64,000 nucleotides of DNA from Pararobbsia silviterrae (GCF_003628125.1 NZ_RBZU01000004.1:124001-188000), one strand, 5' to 3'; shown: positions 32,813 through 42,091, counted from the stretch's first letter. Numbers and translations: made by a program. Notes: generated from the sequence alone by a model not told the origin.

Positions 32813-32828
32813 CTTAACGGCAGCTTAA
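32813..32828 (-). promoter_or_regulatory. Direct-repeat box for an OmpR-type response regulator
   Basis: CTTAA at 32813-32817 and at 32824-32828 (TTAAG twice on the coding strand of the COG4705 gene) are spaced 11 bp centre to centre, one helical turn. This is the usual geometry of OmpR/PhoB-family sites. The box lies about 60-75 bp upstream of the start codon. The regulator is not encoded nearby. Confidence 0.4.
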
Positions 32829-32980
32829 TTCGCCGAGCGGATGTGAGCGCGGCGTCACACGTGCGGTGCGAGTCGCTCGATGCGGATTCATACGCCCGAC
32901 GCACTGCGTTGTCCCGCAATGTGGGCTTTATTGCGTCACGACATGCGTCGCGCGTGCCGTGCCGTGCGCGACGTATCCGC

Positions 32981-33703
32981 CTATAACTTGCGGCGGCTAC
33001 CGAGACTGAAGCGCGATCCCGGACACGTGAGCAAGGTCTTCGTCGCGGGCGCCGAGTCGGTCCATGTGCGCCGGATGACGAGCAGGCACGGTTCGCGCGC
33101 GTCGATATCGAGCAGTCCTTGTGTCTCGGCATCGGGCGTCACGGCGAACACGAGGTGTTCGAGTTCGGTCGCCGGGCGAATCGCGCGCAAATAGTGGGTC
33201 GTCGTCTGCGTGCTGAAGTCCTGTTCGAGATAGTCGGGCGCGAACGACGGCGTCACGTAGCGGTCTTCGAGCTGGATCGCCATATCGTCCTCGTAGTGGA
33301 CGATCAGCGAGCGAAAGATCTTCGCGCCGGGCCTGAGGTCGAACGTCGTGGCCATATCGAGCGACGCGCGCACCGCTTCGAGCTTCGCGACCTTCGCATG
33401 GTGACGATGTCCGCGCGACTGGATGTCTTCGGCGATGTCGCGGATTTCGAGCAGTTCCGTGCTCGGCACCGGCGACGAGATAAACGTGCCGACGCCCTGC
33501 ACGCGCCGGAGCATGCCCTGCGCCGATAACTCTCTGAGCGCGCGATGGACCGTCATGCGGGAGACGCCGAGTTCTGCGACGAGCTCCTGTTCGGTCGGCA
33601 AGCGCGTGCCCGACGACCACTCGCCGCGTTCCATGCGTTCGGTGATGTATCGCTTGACCTGGTCGTAAAGCGGAACGGCTTTGTCCTTGTGGTTCGCGAT
33701 CAT
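32981..33703 (-). CDS. hutC: HutC-type GntR repressor
   Basis: This is a 240-residue GntR-family protein of the HutC subfamily. The winged helix is at residues 10-75 (V-P-L-Y-D-Q-V-K-R-Y-I, L-P-T-E-Q-E-L-V-A-E-L-G-V-S-R-M-T-V-H-R-A-L) and the UTRA ligand domain at about 95-235 (A-K-I-F-R-S-L-I-V-H-Y-E-D and E-D-R-Y-V). HutC repressors sense urocanate and release hut promoters. The start (33703) overlaps the stop of the oxidase gene by four bases. A matching TGTA-N2-TACA operator covers the promoter of hutH at the head of this operon, so autoregulation is likely. Confidence 0.92.
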   Translation of the reverse strand: MIANHKDKAVPLYDQVKRYITERMERGEWSSGTRLPTEQELVAELGVSRMTVHRALRELSAQGMLRRVQGVGTFISSPVPSTELLEIRDIAEDIQSRGHRHHAKVAKLEAVRASLDMATTFDLRPGAKIFRSLIVHYEDDMAIQLEDRYVTPSFAPDYLEQDFSTQTTTHYLRAIRPATELEHLVFAVTPDAETQGLLDIDAREPCLLVIRRTWTDSAPATKTLLTCPGSRFSLGSRRKL

Positions 33704-34890
33704 GCCCGTAGCCCGGCGTGCGCGGGCCGAAGATAGTTCGGAGAGAGGTCGGCGACCGAACGGCAGCCGAGGTGTCCGAGCGTGCGCTCGATTTCGCTCG
33801 TCAGCAGCGTCAATGCGTGCGCGGCGCCTTCGAAGCCGCCCGCCGCGACGCCATAGAGCGTGGCGCGGCCGAGCATCACGGCGTCGGCGCCGAGACACAG
33901 CGCCTTGACGATCTCGGTGCCGCGCCGGAAGCCGCCGTCGACGATGACCGTGAGCCGGCCGCGGCAGGCCGCGGCGATCTCGGGCAGGACGTCGAGCGAC
34001 GTCACGGTCGAATCGAGCTGCCGCCCGCCGTGATTGGTCACGACGATGCCGTCGGCGCCGAGGCGCACGGCTTCGAGCGCGTCCGCGACATTGAGGATGC
34101 CCTTGATGACGAGCTTGCCTTGCCAGTGCTCGCGCAGCCAGCGCACCGACGACCAGTCGAGCGCGGTTTCCATCTGCTTCGCGATATAGACCGCGCCGTT
34201 CGACGCGCGGCGCTCGCCTTCGGGCAGATAGCGCGCGATGTTCGCGAACGCGGGCACGCCGTGCGGCACGAGGACATTCGCGATCCAGCGCGGATGGCGC
34301 AGTACGTCGAGCTTGTTGCGCCAGTTGAGCTGCATGTCGCGCACGTAGCTGCGCCGGTCCCACTCGCGGTTGCCGTAGTAGACCGCGTCGACGGTCAGCA
34401 CGAGCGTGTCGCATCCGGCGTCGCGCGCGCGATCAAGGAGATTCCGCGTGACCGCGCGCTCGCGCAGCATATAGAGCTGCATCCACGTGCGGGCCTGACC
34501 GCCCGCGACGACGTCCTCGATCGTGCAGTTCGATACCGTGCTCAGCGTGAAAGGGATATTGCGTTGAGCGGCGGCGCGCGCGAGCGAGATATCGGCGTCG
34601 CGCCGTTGCATGCCGTTATAGCCGGTCGGCGCGATCACGAGCGGATACGCGGCGCGTTGTCCGAGCAGGCTGATCGACGTATCGCGCGCGGTCGCGTCGA
34701 CGAGCGCCGACGGCACGAACCGCCACGCGTCGAAGACGCTGCGATTCTCCCGGAGCGTGACCTCGTCCTCGGCGCCGCTGTCGACGTACTCGAACACGAA
34801 GTTCGGCAGCCAGCGCTTCGCGACGAGCCGCAGCTCGTCGATATTGCGGGTACGCCGGAAGTCCCGGCCGGCATAGAGCGAACGCTTCAT
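33700..34890 (-). CDS. FMN-dependent alpha-hydroxy-acid dehydrogenase/oxidase
   Basis: This 396-residue enzyme belongs to the lactate/mandelate/glycolate oxidase family. It has the N-terminal F-E-Y-V-D-S-G-A-E-D-E and flavin-site segments I-A-P-T-G-Y-N-G-M, the K-G-I-L lysine strand, and the catalytic histidine in V-T-N-H-G-G-R-Q-L-D. The phosphate-binding end V-D-G-G-F-R-R-G-T and G-R-A-T-L-Y-G-V is also present. The family oxidises 2-hydroxy acids to 2-keto acids. The gene lies between hutH and hutC and is translationally coupled to hutC. This context suggests a substrate made from histidine, such as imidazole-lactate, although lactate or mandelate cannot be excluded. Confidence 0.9.
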   Translation of the reverse strand: MKRSLYAGRDFRRTRNIDELRLVAKRWLPNFVFEYVDSGAEDEVTLRENRSVFDAWRFVPSALVDATARDTSISLLGQRAAYPLVIAPTGYNGMQRRDADISLARAAAQRNIPFTLSTVSNCTIEDVVAGGQARTWMQLYMLRERAVTRNLLDRARDAGCDTLVLTVDAVYYGNREWDRRSYVRDMQLNWRNKLDVLRHPRWIANVLVPHGVPAFANIARYLPEGERRASNGAVYIAKQMETALDWSSVRWLREHWQGKLVIKGILNVADALEAVRLGADGIVVTNHGGRQLDSTVTSLDVLPEIAAACRGRLTVIVDGGFRRGTEIVKALCLGADAVMLGRATLYGVAAGGFEGAAHALTLLTSEIERTLGHLGCRSVADLSPNYLRPAHAGLRA

Positions 34891-34998
34891 CGTCGGATTC
34901 CCGTCTCAACGCGGTTCATGGAAAAGCGCGCCGTCCGATCGCTCGCGGGACGATCTGTTATCGGCGCTCGCGCATTTTCCTCCGATGCGCGACGCGTC

Positions 34999-36543
34999 TC
35001 AAGCCGAATAGCTCGGCAGCACGCCGCGATGCGGCGCGGGCAGCGTCGCGGCATGCGCCCAACGCTGGATCGCGGCGATATCGGGCGCGAAATAGCGGTC
35101 GGTTTCATAGAACGGCACGCGTTCGCGAATCGCGTCGTGAATCTGCTCGATCGCCGCGCTCGAGCGCAGCGGACGCCGGAAATCGACGCCTTGGGCCGCC
35201 GCGAGCGCCTCGACCGCGACGACACCCGCGGTGTTCTCGACCATGTCGCCGAGCCGGCGGCCCGCGAACGTCGCCATCGAGACGTGATCCTCCTGATTCG
35301 CGGACGTCGGCAGGCTGTCGACGCTCGCCGGATGCGCGAGCGTCTTGTTTTCCGATGCGAGCGCGGCGGCCGTGACCTGCGCGATCATGAAGCCCGAATT
35401 GAGGCCGCCGTCCTTGACGAGGAACGGCGGCAGGCCGCTCAGATGCGCGTCGAGCAGCAGCGCGACGCGGCGCTCGGAAATCGCGCCGATTTCGGCGATC
35501 GCGACCGCGAGCGCGTCCGAGGCGAACGCAACGGGCTCCGCGTGGAAGTTGCCGCCCGACAGCACATCGCCTTCATCGGCGAACACGAGCGGATTGTCCG
35601 ATGCCGCGTTGGCTTCGATCTGCAGCACGCGCGCCGCATACCGGATCTGGTCGAGCACGGCGCCCATGACCTGCGGCTGGCAGCGGATCGAATACGGATC
35701 CTGCACGCGGCCGCAATCGTGATGCGAGGCGAGGATCGCGCTGCCCGAGATCAGCGACAGATAGACCTCGGCGATGTCGATCTGACCTTGCTGGCCGCGC
35801 GCGCGATGAATGCGCGGGTCGAACGGCACGGCCGAGCCCATGATCGCTTCGGTCGACAACACGCCCGCGAGCACGGCCGCGCTGAAGACGTGCTCGGCGC
35901 CGAACAGGCCCGCGAGACCGAGCGCGGTCGAGACCTGCGTGCCGTTGAGCAGCGCGAGCCCTTCCTTCGGACCGAGTACGAACGGCTTGAGGCCCGCGCG
36001 GTCGAGGCCGGTCTTCGCGTCGACGATCTGTCCGCCGATGCGGACCTCGCCGACGCCGAGCAGCGTGCAGGCGAGATGCGCGAGCGGCGCGAGATCGCCT
36101 GACGCGCCGACCGATCCCTTCGAAGGAATGCACGGATAGACGCCCGCGTTCGCGAGCCGCGTAAGCGCTTCGATGACGTCGACGCGCACGCCCGAATACC
36201 CGCGCGCGAGGCTGATCGCCTTGAGCGCCATGACGACGCGCACGACGTCGTCGGACATCAGCGCGCCCGTGCCGACGCTGTGCGAGAGCACGAGGTTTTG
36301 CTGGAGTTGCGCGAGCTTGTCGGCCGGGATCGTCGTTGTCGCGAGGCGGCCGAAGCCGGTGTTGATCCCGTAGACGGTCTGGCCGCGCGACATGACGGCG
36401 TCGACGACCGCTTGCGATGCGGCCGCGTGGTCGAGCGCGCTCGGCGCGATGTCGAACGTGACGCCGCCTTCGTAGATGCGGCGCAGCGCGTGGAGACTCA
36501 CGTGGCCGGGTTCGAGCGTCAGATGCGAGGTCGATGCGTTCAT
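34999..36543 (-). CDS. hutH: Histidine ammonia-lyase
   Basis: HutH deaminates L-histidine to trans-urocanate. The protein has 514 residues from the ATG at 36543. The autocatalytic MIO triad is Ala147-Ser148-Gly149 in [12 protein letters not shown], the catalytic tyrosine is in Y-G-I-N-T-G-F-G (residues 58-65), and the histidase-specific N-Q-E-D-H-V-S-M loop is present, favouring histidine over phenylalanine or tyrosine. No urocanase (hutU), hutI, hutF or hutG follows. The gene heads a three-gene operon with the oxidase and hutC. Confidence 0.93.
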   Translation of the reverse strand: MNASTSHLTLEPGHVSLHALRRIYEGGVTFDIAPSALDHAAASQAVVDAVMSRGQTVYGINTGFGRLATTTIPADKLAQLQQNLVLSHSVGTGALMSDDVVRVVMALKAISLARGYSGVRVDVIEALTRLANAGVYPCIPSKGSVGASGDLAPLAHLACTLLGVGEVRIGGQIVDAKTGLDRAGLKPFVLGPKEGLALLNGTQVSTALGLAGLFGAEHVFSAAVLAGVLSTEAIMGSAVPFDPRIHRARGQQGQIDIAEVYLSLISGSAILASHHDCGRVQDPYSIRCQPQVMGAVLDQIRYAARVLQIEANAASDNPLVFADEGDVLSGGNFHAEPVAFASDALAVAIAEIGAISERRVALLLDAHLSGLPPFLVKDGGLNSGFMIAQVTAAALASENKTLAHPASVDSLPTSANQEDHVSMATFAGRRLGDMVENTAGVVAVEALAAAQGVDFRRPLRSSAAIEQIHDAIRERVPFYETDRYFAPDIAAIQRWAHAATLPAPHRGVLPSYSA

Positions 36544-36578
36544 GGCGGATCCCGAGCGGGCAGCAGTTAGGTGTCGAG

Positions 36579-36606
36579 ATTGTACATACAAAGTCATCGA
36601 TAGCAA
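36579..36606 (-). promoter_or_regulatory. hutH promoter with overlapping HutC operator
   Basis: On the minus strand TTGCTA (36601-36606) and TACAAT (36579-36584) are 16 bases apart, a plausible housekeeping promoter. The dyad TTGTACATACAA (36580-36591) overlaps the -10. Its core TGTA-N2-TACA (36581-36590) is the palindrome recognised by HutC in Pseudomonas. Binding would block initiation, and urocanate would relieve it. Confidence 0.75.
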
Positions 36607-36915
36607 TCGAAGGCGCTTGGTCTTGTGGGGGGTGAGCGCGATTGGAGTGCTTAAAATAAATATTTATCGTTATAAATCAGCTAATTGATCATGATTTAGT
36701 GCTGGGGGCATTCATTGAGTAGCGCGCTAAATAATCAATACATTTGATTTGTTTGTATTGATGTGTGCTCTGTTGCAACGTGACGCGACCTGATCTCGCA
36801 TCGATCGGCCGGTGCGGCTTGCGTGGCGGCCGACCGATCGCGCTCGGTCGCCGCGGCGAAACGATCGCGGCATCGCGTTCGATCGGCACGGCGATCTGCC
36901 AAAGATGGATGCCGC
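36607..36915. other. AT-rich intergenic island
   Basis: Between the hutH promoter and the end of the lipoprotein gene lies a conspicuously AT-rich stretch (about 36640-36780) in an otherwise GC-rich window. It includes runs such as AAAATAAATATTTATCG and a hairpin CAATACA (36736-36742) / TGTATTG (36754-36760). There is no reading frame of note. It may hold a terminator for the lipoprotein gene, a binding site for H-NS-like proteins, or a scar of past transfer. Confidence 0.5.
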
Positions 36916-38478
36916 CTATTGCACCACCATCCCCACGCTAAAGAACGGATTGAACAGATTGCTGTTCATCACCATCGCATAGACGCCGCCGACCTGGATG
37001 GTCCAGCCGATCGCACCGGCGTTGAAGATCGCGACGGGACTGCCATTGCTGCTCGCGTTGAACGCCTGAAGCGCCGTGACGCCAACGAGGCCCGGTGTGC
37101 TTTGCGTGTAGTCGAGCGAGAACGCGCTCGTGCGCGTCGCCGTCGCGCTCGGAGCGATGAACGACGCCGTTGCGCCATTGAACGTGGTGGCCGTGTAGTT
37201 CGCCGCGAGCGTTGAGGTCGCCGTGCCGTCTAGGCAACTGCCGGCCGTCGGGTCGAAATACGTGCCGTCAAAGACGCCAGGCAGATTCGGATGCGGTTCT
37301 AGGTCATTGAAGCTAGGTTCGCTGGCGCCTTGGAGGCCTATGTTCCCGGCATTCCCGACGATCGCGCATTCGGGCGCACTCGTCGGACCGATATAGCTGC
37401 CCGTGATCGCGCTGGCCGGTAATGCGGTTGCGGGCGCCAACACCGACATACCGAATTCCAAATCGATGACCGAATTCAGCAGAGCACTGTTATCCGATGG
37501 AATGTACGACTGTCCGACGCGAATCACGACCGGGATTAACGCGCTGCCGAGCTTGCCGACGATCATGATGGCTTGGGCTTGGCTCGGCGCGAGCAGTATG
37601 ATCGGCTGCTCTTGACCCGCACTCGGGTAAGCCGAGCTCGACGACGTCGGTTGGCTGACGAACACATTGTCCGACGTCGAGTCCGCATTCGCGCGCAAGG
37701 TCCACGGCGTGCCTGTCGTGTTGCACGAGTAGTCGCTGCCCGTGGTGATCGTGCATGAGCCATCCGCGTTGAGCGTCTCGTTCCAGTTGACCACGTCGGG
37801 CTGCCAACCCTGCGGAGAGACGGTCTGAAACGACGTGCCGGTCGGTGAGAGATGCATGCCGAGTTCGTTGTAGGCGCCGGCGACCTTCGCGAAATCCGTT
37901 TCGGTCTCGGCGAAACCGATAAACGAAAAGAAGTCGAACGTACGGGACGGTATCGCGCCCAAATTGCCGAGTAGCGCGACGCCGTCGAATTCGATCGTCG
38001 CGCCTGGAATACCGCCGGTCACGATACCTTCGCCGACGAAAAGCGTCGGCGGGTCGGCCGGATTGATCGTGACGGTGTATGTGCCGTCCGCCGACACGCC
38101 ATTGTCGAGGACGAACGTGCACCGGTTCTGCTCGGCGCTCGCGAACGTCGTCGCGTGATGGAACGAGCCAGTGATCGTGTCGCCGGCGCGCGTCGTGTTG
38201 ATCTGGCCGGCGGTCGTCGGGATGTCCGACAGGACGAACTGCATTTGATAGGACAGATGCGTCGTGTCGAATTGCACCTTGATATAGTCGCCGCCGCTCG
38301 AACCGCCGGTATAGGTCGTCGAATAGTCGAGCGAAGCGGGGCAGAGTTGCGTGACCGCCGCGGCCGGCGATGACGACGGCGACGACGACGGATTATTACC
38401 CGAGCATCCCGCGAACAGCGTCGCGGCAAGGGTGACAACGATCCATCGCGTCTTGCGCAGCCAACTGCTTTGAAACAT
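36916..38478 (-). CDS. DUF2957-like surface lipoprotein
   Basis: This is a 520-residue protein starting M-F-Q-S-S-W-L-R-K-T at 38478. A lipoprotein signal peptide ends in the lipobox L-F-A-G-C, followed by a Ser/Pro/Asn-rich tether (S-G-N-N-P-S-S-S-P-S-S-S). The long mature part is rich in Thr, Ser, Gly and beta-prone stretches with few cysteines, fitting a beta-sandwich or beta-propeller anchored in the outer membrane. I associate it with the Burkholderia-type DUF2957 family, whose function is unknown. It is monocistronic and preceded by a 355-base gene-less spacer. Confidence 0.75.
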   Translation of the reverse strand: MFQSSWLRKTRWIVVTLAATLFAGCSGNNPSSSPSSSPAAAVTQLCPASLDYSTTYTGGSSGGDYIKVQFDTTHLSYQMQFVLSDIPTTAGQINTTRAGDTITGSFHHATTFASAEQNRCTFVLDNGVSADGTYTVTINPADPPTLFVGEGIVTGGIPGATIEFDGVALLGNLGAIPSRTFDFFSFIGFAETETDFAKVAGAYNELGMHLSPTGTSFQTVSPQGWQPDVVNWNETLNADGSCTITTGSDYSCNTTGTPWTLRANADSTSDNVFVSQPTSSSSAYPSAGQEQPIILLAPSQAQAIMIVGKLGSALIPVVIRVGQSYIPSDNSALLNSVIDLEFGMSVLAPATALPASAITGSYIGPTSAPECAIVGNAGNIGLQGASEPSFNDLEPHPNLPGVFDGTYFDPTAGSCLDGTATSTLAANYTATTFNGATASFIAPSATATRTSAFSLDYTQSTPGLVGVTALQAFNASSNGSPVAIFNAGAIGWTIQVGGVYAMVMNSNLFNPFFSVGMVVQ

Positions 38479-38833
38479 ACCGATTCCCCAAGTTGTGTAC
38501 GGGTGCGGCGCTGATGCGCACATCTCCCCCTGTTTTGGCCGACGCGCGGCGGCGGATGGACTCGATGCCGCGCATATACGACCGTCGCATCGCTGGCGAC
38601 GGGCTGTCAATACGCCAACTGCTGTATGTGGATCGTTGGTGTGCGGAAAGTTTGATGAAAGTCATGCGGCGCGGCCTGTAGGGGGCTCGCATCGAGGCAG
38701 GCGGGAGAGGATATGGGGCAAGCGGCGGTAGGCGGGACCCCGCGAGTTCGCGCGGCGTCCGCAGGCGGACGCCGTGACGCGAAATCGTTTGAGCATCGAT
38801 TACATATCCATCGCCCCAGGACGACGCGCGGCC
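38479..38833. other. Gene-less spacer upstream of the lipoprotein gene
   Basis: These 355 bases lie between the 3' end of the PanE-like gene and the lipoprotein start. I see no coding potential, no obvious hairpin with a T-tract and no strong promoter; the lipoprotein start has only a weak purine tract (GGGGAA) before it. Confidence 0.4.
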
Positions 38834-39769
38834 TCAGTTTGACGCGGCCTCGCGTGCGCGTCGCGCCTCATAGCTCGTGAGATGCGCGGCGACGACGCGC
38901 AACATCGTCAGCGACGTACCCGAGGCCGGTGCGCGCGCGAGCAGGTCATCGATCAGATGCGCGCCTTCGATGCGCGCGCCGCGTTCGATGTCCTTCGCCA
39001 TCGACGCGCTCATCGGCGAGCCCGCGGCCGTCAGGATCGAGAGGCCGCGTTCGCGGGCGGCGTCGCGCGGCGCGAACCCGTTGTGTGCCGAAATCGCGGC
39101 GCACTCGTCGAACAAGCGGACCGCGAGATCGGCCGCGCCGGCGGCGACATAGTCGCCGACCGTGCCGCGCATCAGACTCGTGATACCCGCGAGCGATGCG
39201 ATGAATCCCCACTTCTCCCACATCTCGTGAAGCACGTGCGTGCTGGCCCGGCTCGTGAAATTCGTGTCGGCGAATGCGGCTTCGATCGCCGCGATGCGAT
39301 CCGAGTGCGAACCGTCGAGCTCGCCATAGACGATCTGGTGAAAGTCGCTGAGATGCAGGACGGTGCCCGCATCGTCGAGCGTCGCCGAGATCAGGCAGAG
39401 GCCGCCGAGCACGCGCGTATCACCGAAGCGGGCCTTGAGCGCATCGATATGCCGCATGCCGTTGAGCAGCGGCAGGATGACCGTGTCGGGCCCGACCGCG
39501 GGCGCGAACGACGTCATCGTCGCTTCGAGGTCGTAGGCCTTGCAGCCGACGACGATGACGTCGTAGTGCGACGCGATGTCCGCGCTGAGCACGACGGGCG
39601 GATCGGTCAGGCTCAGATCGCCGCACGGGCTGCGGACCTGGAGTCCGGTTTTCGCGATCTGCGCGGCGCGCCGTTCGCGCAGCAGAAAGGTCACGTCGCG
39701 GCCCGCGTCGAGCAGCCGCGCACCGAAGTAGCCGCCGAGCGCGCCCGCGCCCACGATCAGAAAACGCAT
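38834..39769 (-). CDS. 2-Dehydropantoate 2-reductase family protein
   Basis: The 311-residue ApbA/PanE-type ketopantoate reductase has the N-terminal NADP motif G-A-G-A-L-G-G-Y-F-G, followed by V-G-C-K-A-Y-D-L and the catalytic-domain helices with a conserved lysine region (M-W-E-K-W-G-F). AGGAG lies nine bases before the ATG at 39769, which excludes the GTG at 39778. It could act in pantothenate synthesis, but bacteria often carry several paralogues that reduce other 2-keto acids, so I leave the symbol empty. It follows the LysE-type exporter on the same strand, 18 bases away. Confidence 0.88.
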   Translation of the reverse strand: MRFLIVGAGALGGYFGARLLDAGRDVTFLLRERRAAQIAKTGLQVRSPCGDLSLTDPPVVLSADIASHYDVIVVGCKAYDLEATMTSFAPAVGPDTVILPLLNGMRHIDALKARFGDTRVLGGLCLISATLDDAGTVLHLSDFHQIVYGELDGSHSDRIAAIEAAFADTNFTSRASTHVLHEMWEKWGFIASLAGITSLMRGTVGDYVAAGAADLAVRLFDECAAISAHNGFAPRDAARERGLSILTAAGSPMSASMAKDIERGARIEGAHLIDDLLARAPASGTSLTMLRVVAAHLTSYEARRAREAASN

Positions 39770-39787
39770 CGAATGCACTCCTTGAAG

Positions 39788-40414
39788 TCAGCGTGTGATG
39801 AGCAGACGTAGACCCAGCGCGACGAACACCGTTCCCGCGATGCGATCGAGCCATGTGCTCGCGCGCGGGCTGCGCTGCAGCCATTGACCGATGTGGCCTG
39901 AGAAAAATCCGAGCAGGCCGAAGAGCACCGCGGCCTGGGCCGTGAACGTGAGGCCGAGCGCGGCGGTCTGCCAGGCGGCGTGGCCTTGAGCGGGCACGAC
40001 GAACTGCGGCAGAAACGAGAGAAAGAACAGCACGACTTTCGGATTGATCGCATTCGCGAACAAGCCTTTCGCGAAGAGACGCCAGACGGATTGGGCCGCG
40101 CCCTCGACGGTCCGCGCCCGCGAACCGCCGCGGCTGCGCAAGGCCTGAACGCCGAGCCAGATCAGATAGAGACCGCCCGCGATCTTGAGCGCGGCGAACG
40201 CGATCGGCGACGCGGCGATCAGCGCGCTCACGCCGAGCGTCGCGAGCAGCGTATGCGACAGGCAACCGAGCGCGCAGCCGAGACCGAACGCGACGCCCTG
40301 ACGCCGCCCGCGCGACATGCCCATGCCGAGCACCATGAGGTTGTCGGGGCCCGGCGACAGCGTGATCAGAACCGCGGCGGCAAGAAAGCCGAAAAACTGT
40401 TCGGGGGTGAGCAT
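39788..40414 (-). CDS. LysE/RhtB-family amino-acid exporter
   Basis: The protein has 208 residues and about six transmembrane segments. The family signature L-S-P-G-P-D-N-L-M-V-L-G near residue 20 and the A-N-P-K-type motif (N-A-I-N-P-K-V-V-L-F-F-L-S-F-L-P-Q-F) are both present. LysE/RhtB proteins export amino acids or related compounds from the cytoplasm. The start is the ATG at 40414. It is probably co-transcribed with the downstream PanE-like gene. Confidence 0.92.
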   Translation of the reverse strand: MLTPEQFFGFLAAAVLITLSPGPDNLMVLGMGMSRGRRQGVAFGLGCALGCLSHTLLATLGVSALIAASPIAFAALKIAGGLYLIWLGVQALRSRGGSRARTVEGAAQSVWRLFAKGLFANAINPKVVLFFLSFLPQFVVPAQGHAAWQTAALGLTFTAQAAVLFGLLGFFSGHIGQWLQRSPRASTWLDRIAGTVFVALGLRLLITR

Positions 40415-40557
40415 CGGATCCCACGCAGGCGAGTGACGGGTGTGCCGATCATAGCGCACGCGCTACGAGGCGCACGGGAGGATGAGGTCCCCCCGGTGCA
40501 GCCTCGGCGCAAACATGATGCGCGTTCGATACCCGCGCCCGGCATCGACGGGACAGG

Positions 40558-40591
40558 TTCAGTTGCAGTTAAAACTGAAACTGCAACTGAA
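40558..40591. terminator. 13-bp hairpin after the RND operon
   Basis: TTCAGTTGCAGTT (40558-40570) and AACTGCAACTGAA (40579-40591) form a perfect 13-bp stem with an 8-base loop, 22 bases beyond the stop codon (40613) of the outer-membrane gene on the minus strand. No T-tract follows, so efficiency is uncertain; position suggests the end of the efflux operon. Confidence 0.5.
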
Positions 40592-40612
40592 ACGCACATC
40601 GTCACAGCACGG

Positions 40613-42091
40613 TCAATGCGCCTTGTCGGTCGACGTATTCGACGCGAGCGCGGGCATTGCGTCCGCACTTCGCAAATCGTCGGTCGACCAGCCGCCGCCG
40701 AGCGCGCGCACGAGATCGACGTCGGCGCCGAGCTGACGCGTCTGGATGTCAATGACGCTGCGTTGCGATTCGAGCAGCGCGGTCTGCGCCTGCACGACGT
40801 CGAGATAGCCGACCGCGCCCTGCTTGTACCGGTTCAACGACAGATTGACCGCATCCTGTGCGGCATCGGCGGCGTCGCGTTGCTGGCCGAGCGCGGTGCC
40901 GAGGTCGTTGAGCAGCGTGAGGTTGTCCTCGACCTGCTGGAACGCGGCGAGCACGACGCCGCGATACTGCGCGCCGGCCTCGTCGGTGGCCGCCTTGGCC
41001 GCTTCGAGTTTCGCGCGACGCAGGCCGCCGTCGAAAATGAACTGCGCGATCTGCGGACCGATCGCCCAGAACGTGTTCGGCGCGCTGATCAAGCCCGAGT
41101 AGAGCGCGCTCTGGAAGCCGCCCTGGACGCTCAGCACGATCTGCGGATAAAACGCCGCCTTCGCGACGCCGATCTTCTCGTTGGCTTCGGCGACGCGGCG
41201 TTCGGCCGCGGCGATATCGGGCCGGCGCTGCAACAGCGTCGACGGCACGCCGGCCGGAATCACGGGCAGCGGAATCGCGGCCGTGTTCTGCGGCAGCGAG
41301 AACTCGGACGCCGATTCGCCGACGAGGACCGCGATCGCGTGCTCGTCGAGCGCGCGCTCGGCGATGTTCTGCGAGAGCGCCGATTTGGCCGACGCCAACT
41401 GCGTCTTCGCGCGCGAAACGTCGAGCCCCGAGACGATGCCGCCGCCATGCAGCTGTTGCGTGAGGTCGAGCGCTTTCGCATACGCGTCGACGGTCTGCGT
41501 GAGCAGCAGCGTCTGGTCGTCGTAGCCGCGCAGCTTGACGTACGCGTTCGCGAGCTGGACTTCGAGGCTCAACTGGACGGAAGCGAGATCGGCCTTCGTG
41601 GCCTGCGCTTCGTCACGGCTGGCCTTGACCGAATCGCGCACGCGGCCCCAAAGATCGACTTCGTAATCGACCTCGGCGTCGAGCGTGACCGTGTTGTAGT
41701 CATTGGGTCCGCCGACGCGCAGGGGCCGGTTTTCGGACTGGCGGTCGCGTTGCGGACTGAACCCGGCGCCGAGCGTCGGGTATTCGGCCGCCGTCGTCTG
41801 ACGCACGAACGCGAGTGCTTGCGAATAGTGCGCGAGCGCGGCCGCGAGGTCCGTGTTGTGCGCGATGAGCCGCTGTTCGAGATCGTCGAGCTGCGGGTCG
41901 CCGTAGATCTTCCACCAGCCGTCGCGACGCAACTGGTCGGCAGGCTGAGCGGCCGACCACGGGCCTGTCGTCTTGTACGTCGCGGCCACCGGCGTCGCGG
42001 GCACCGTGTAGTCGGGCGCGAACGAGCAGGCCGCGCAGGCGAGCGTCGCGGCGAGCGCGCACGCGGTCTTCATCGAACCATGCTTAGCCAT
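40613..42091 (-). CDS. RND efflux outer-membrane lipoprotein (NodT/OprM family)
   Basis: This is a 492-residue TolC-like channel subunit. An N-terminal signal with lipobox A-C-A-A-C is followed by the family start S-F-A-P-D-Y. Two coiled-coil repeats of the outer-membrane efflux fold are evident, with Gln/Ala-rich helices (e.g. Q-Q-R-D-A-A-D-A-A-Q-D-A-V). It carries W-W-K-I-Y-G-D-P-Q-L near residue 60, typical of NodT proteins. It overlaps the adaptor gene by eight bases and closes the tripartite operon. Confidence 0.93.
   Translation of the reverse strand: MAKHGSMKTACALAATLACAACSFAPDYTVPATPVAATYKTTGPWSAAQPADQLRRDGWWKIYGDPQLDDLEQRLIAHNTDLAAALAHYSQALAFVRQTTAAEYPTLGAGFSPQRDRQSENRPLRVGGPNDYNTVTLDAEVDYEVDLWGRVRDSVKASRDEAQATKADLASVQLSLEVQLANAYVKLRGYDDQTLLLTQTVDAYAKALDLTQQLHGGGIVSGLDVSRAKTQLASAKSALSQNIAERALDEHAIAVLVGESASEFSLPQNTAAIPLPVIPAGVPSTLLQRRPDIAAAERRVAEANEKIGVAKAAFYPQIVLSVQGGFQSALYSGLISAPNTFWAIGPQIAQFIFDGGLRRAKLEAAKAATDEAGAQYRGVVLAAFQQVEDNLTLLNDLGTALGQQRDAADAAQDAVNLSLNRYKQGAVGYLDVVQAQTALLESQRSVIDIQTRQLGADVDLVRALGGGWSTDDLRSADAMPALASNTSTDKAH

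Noticed and set aside
33718-36102. A 794-codon plus-strand open frame over the hut operon
   Set aside because: It runs antisense through two well-recognised enzymes (the hydroxy-acid oxidase and HutH) and has the same low-complexity Arg/Glu composition as other shadows.
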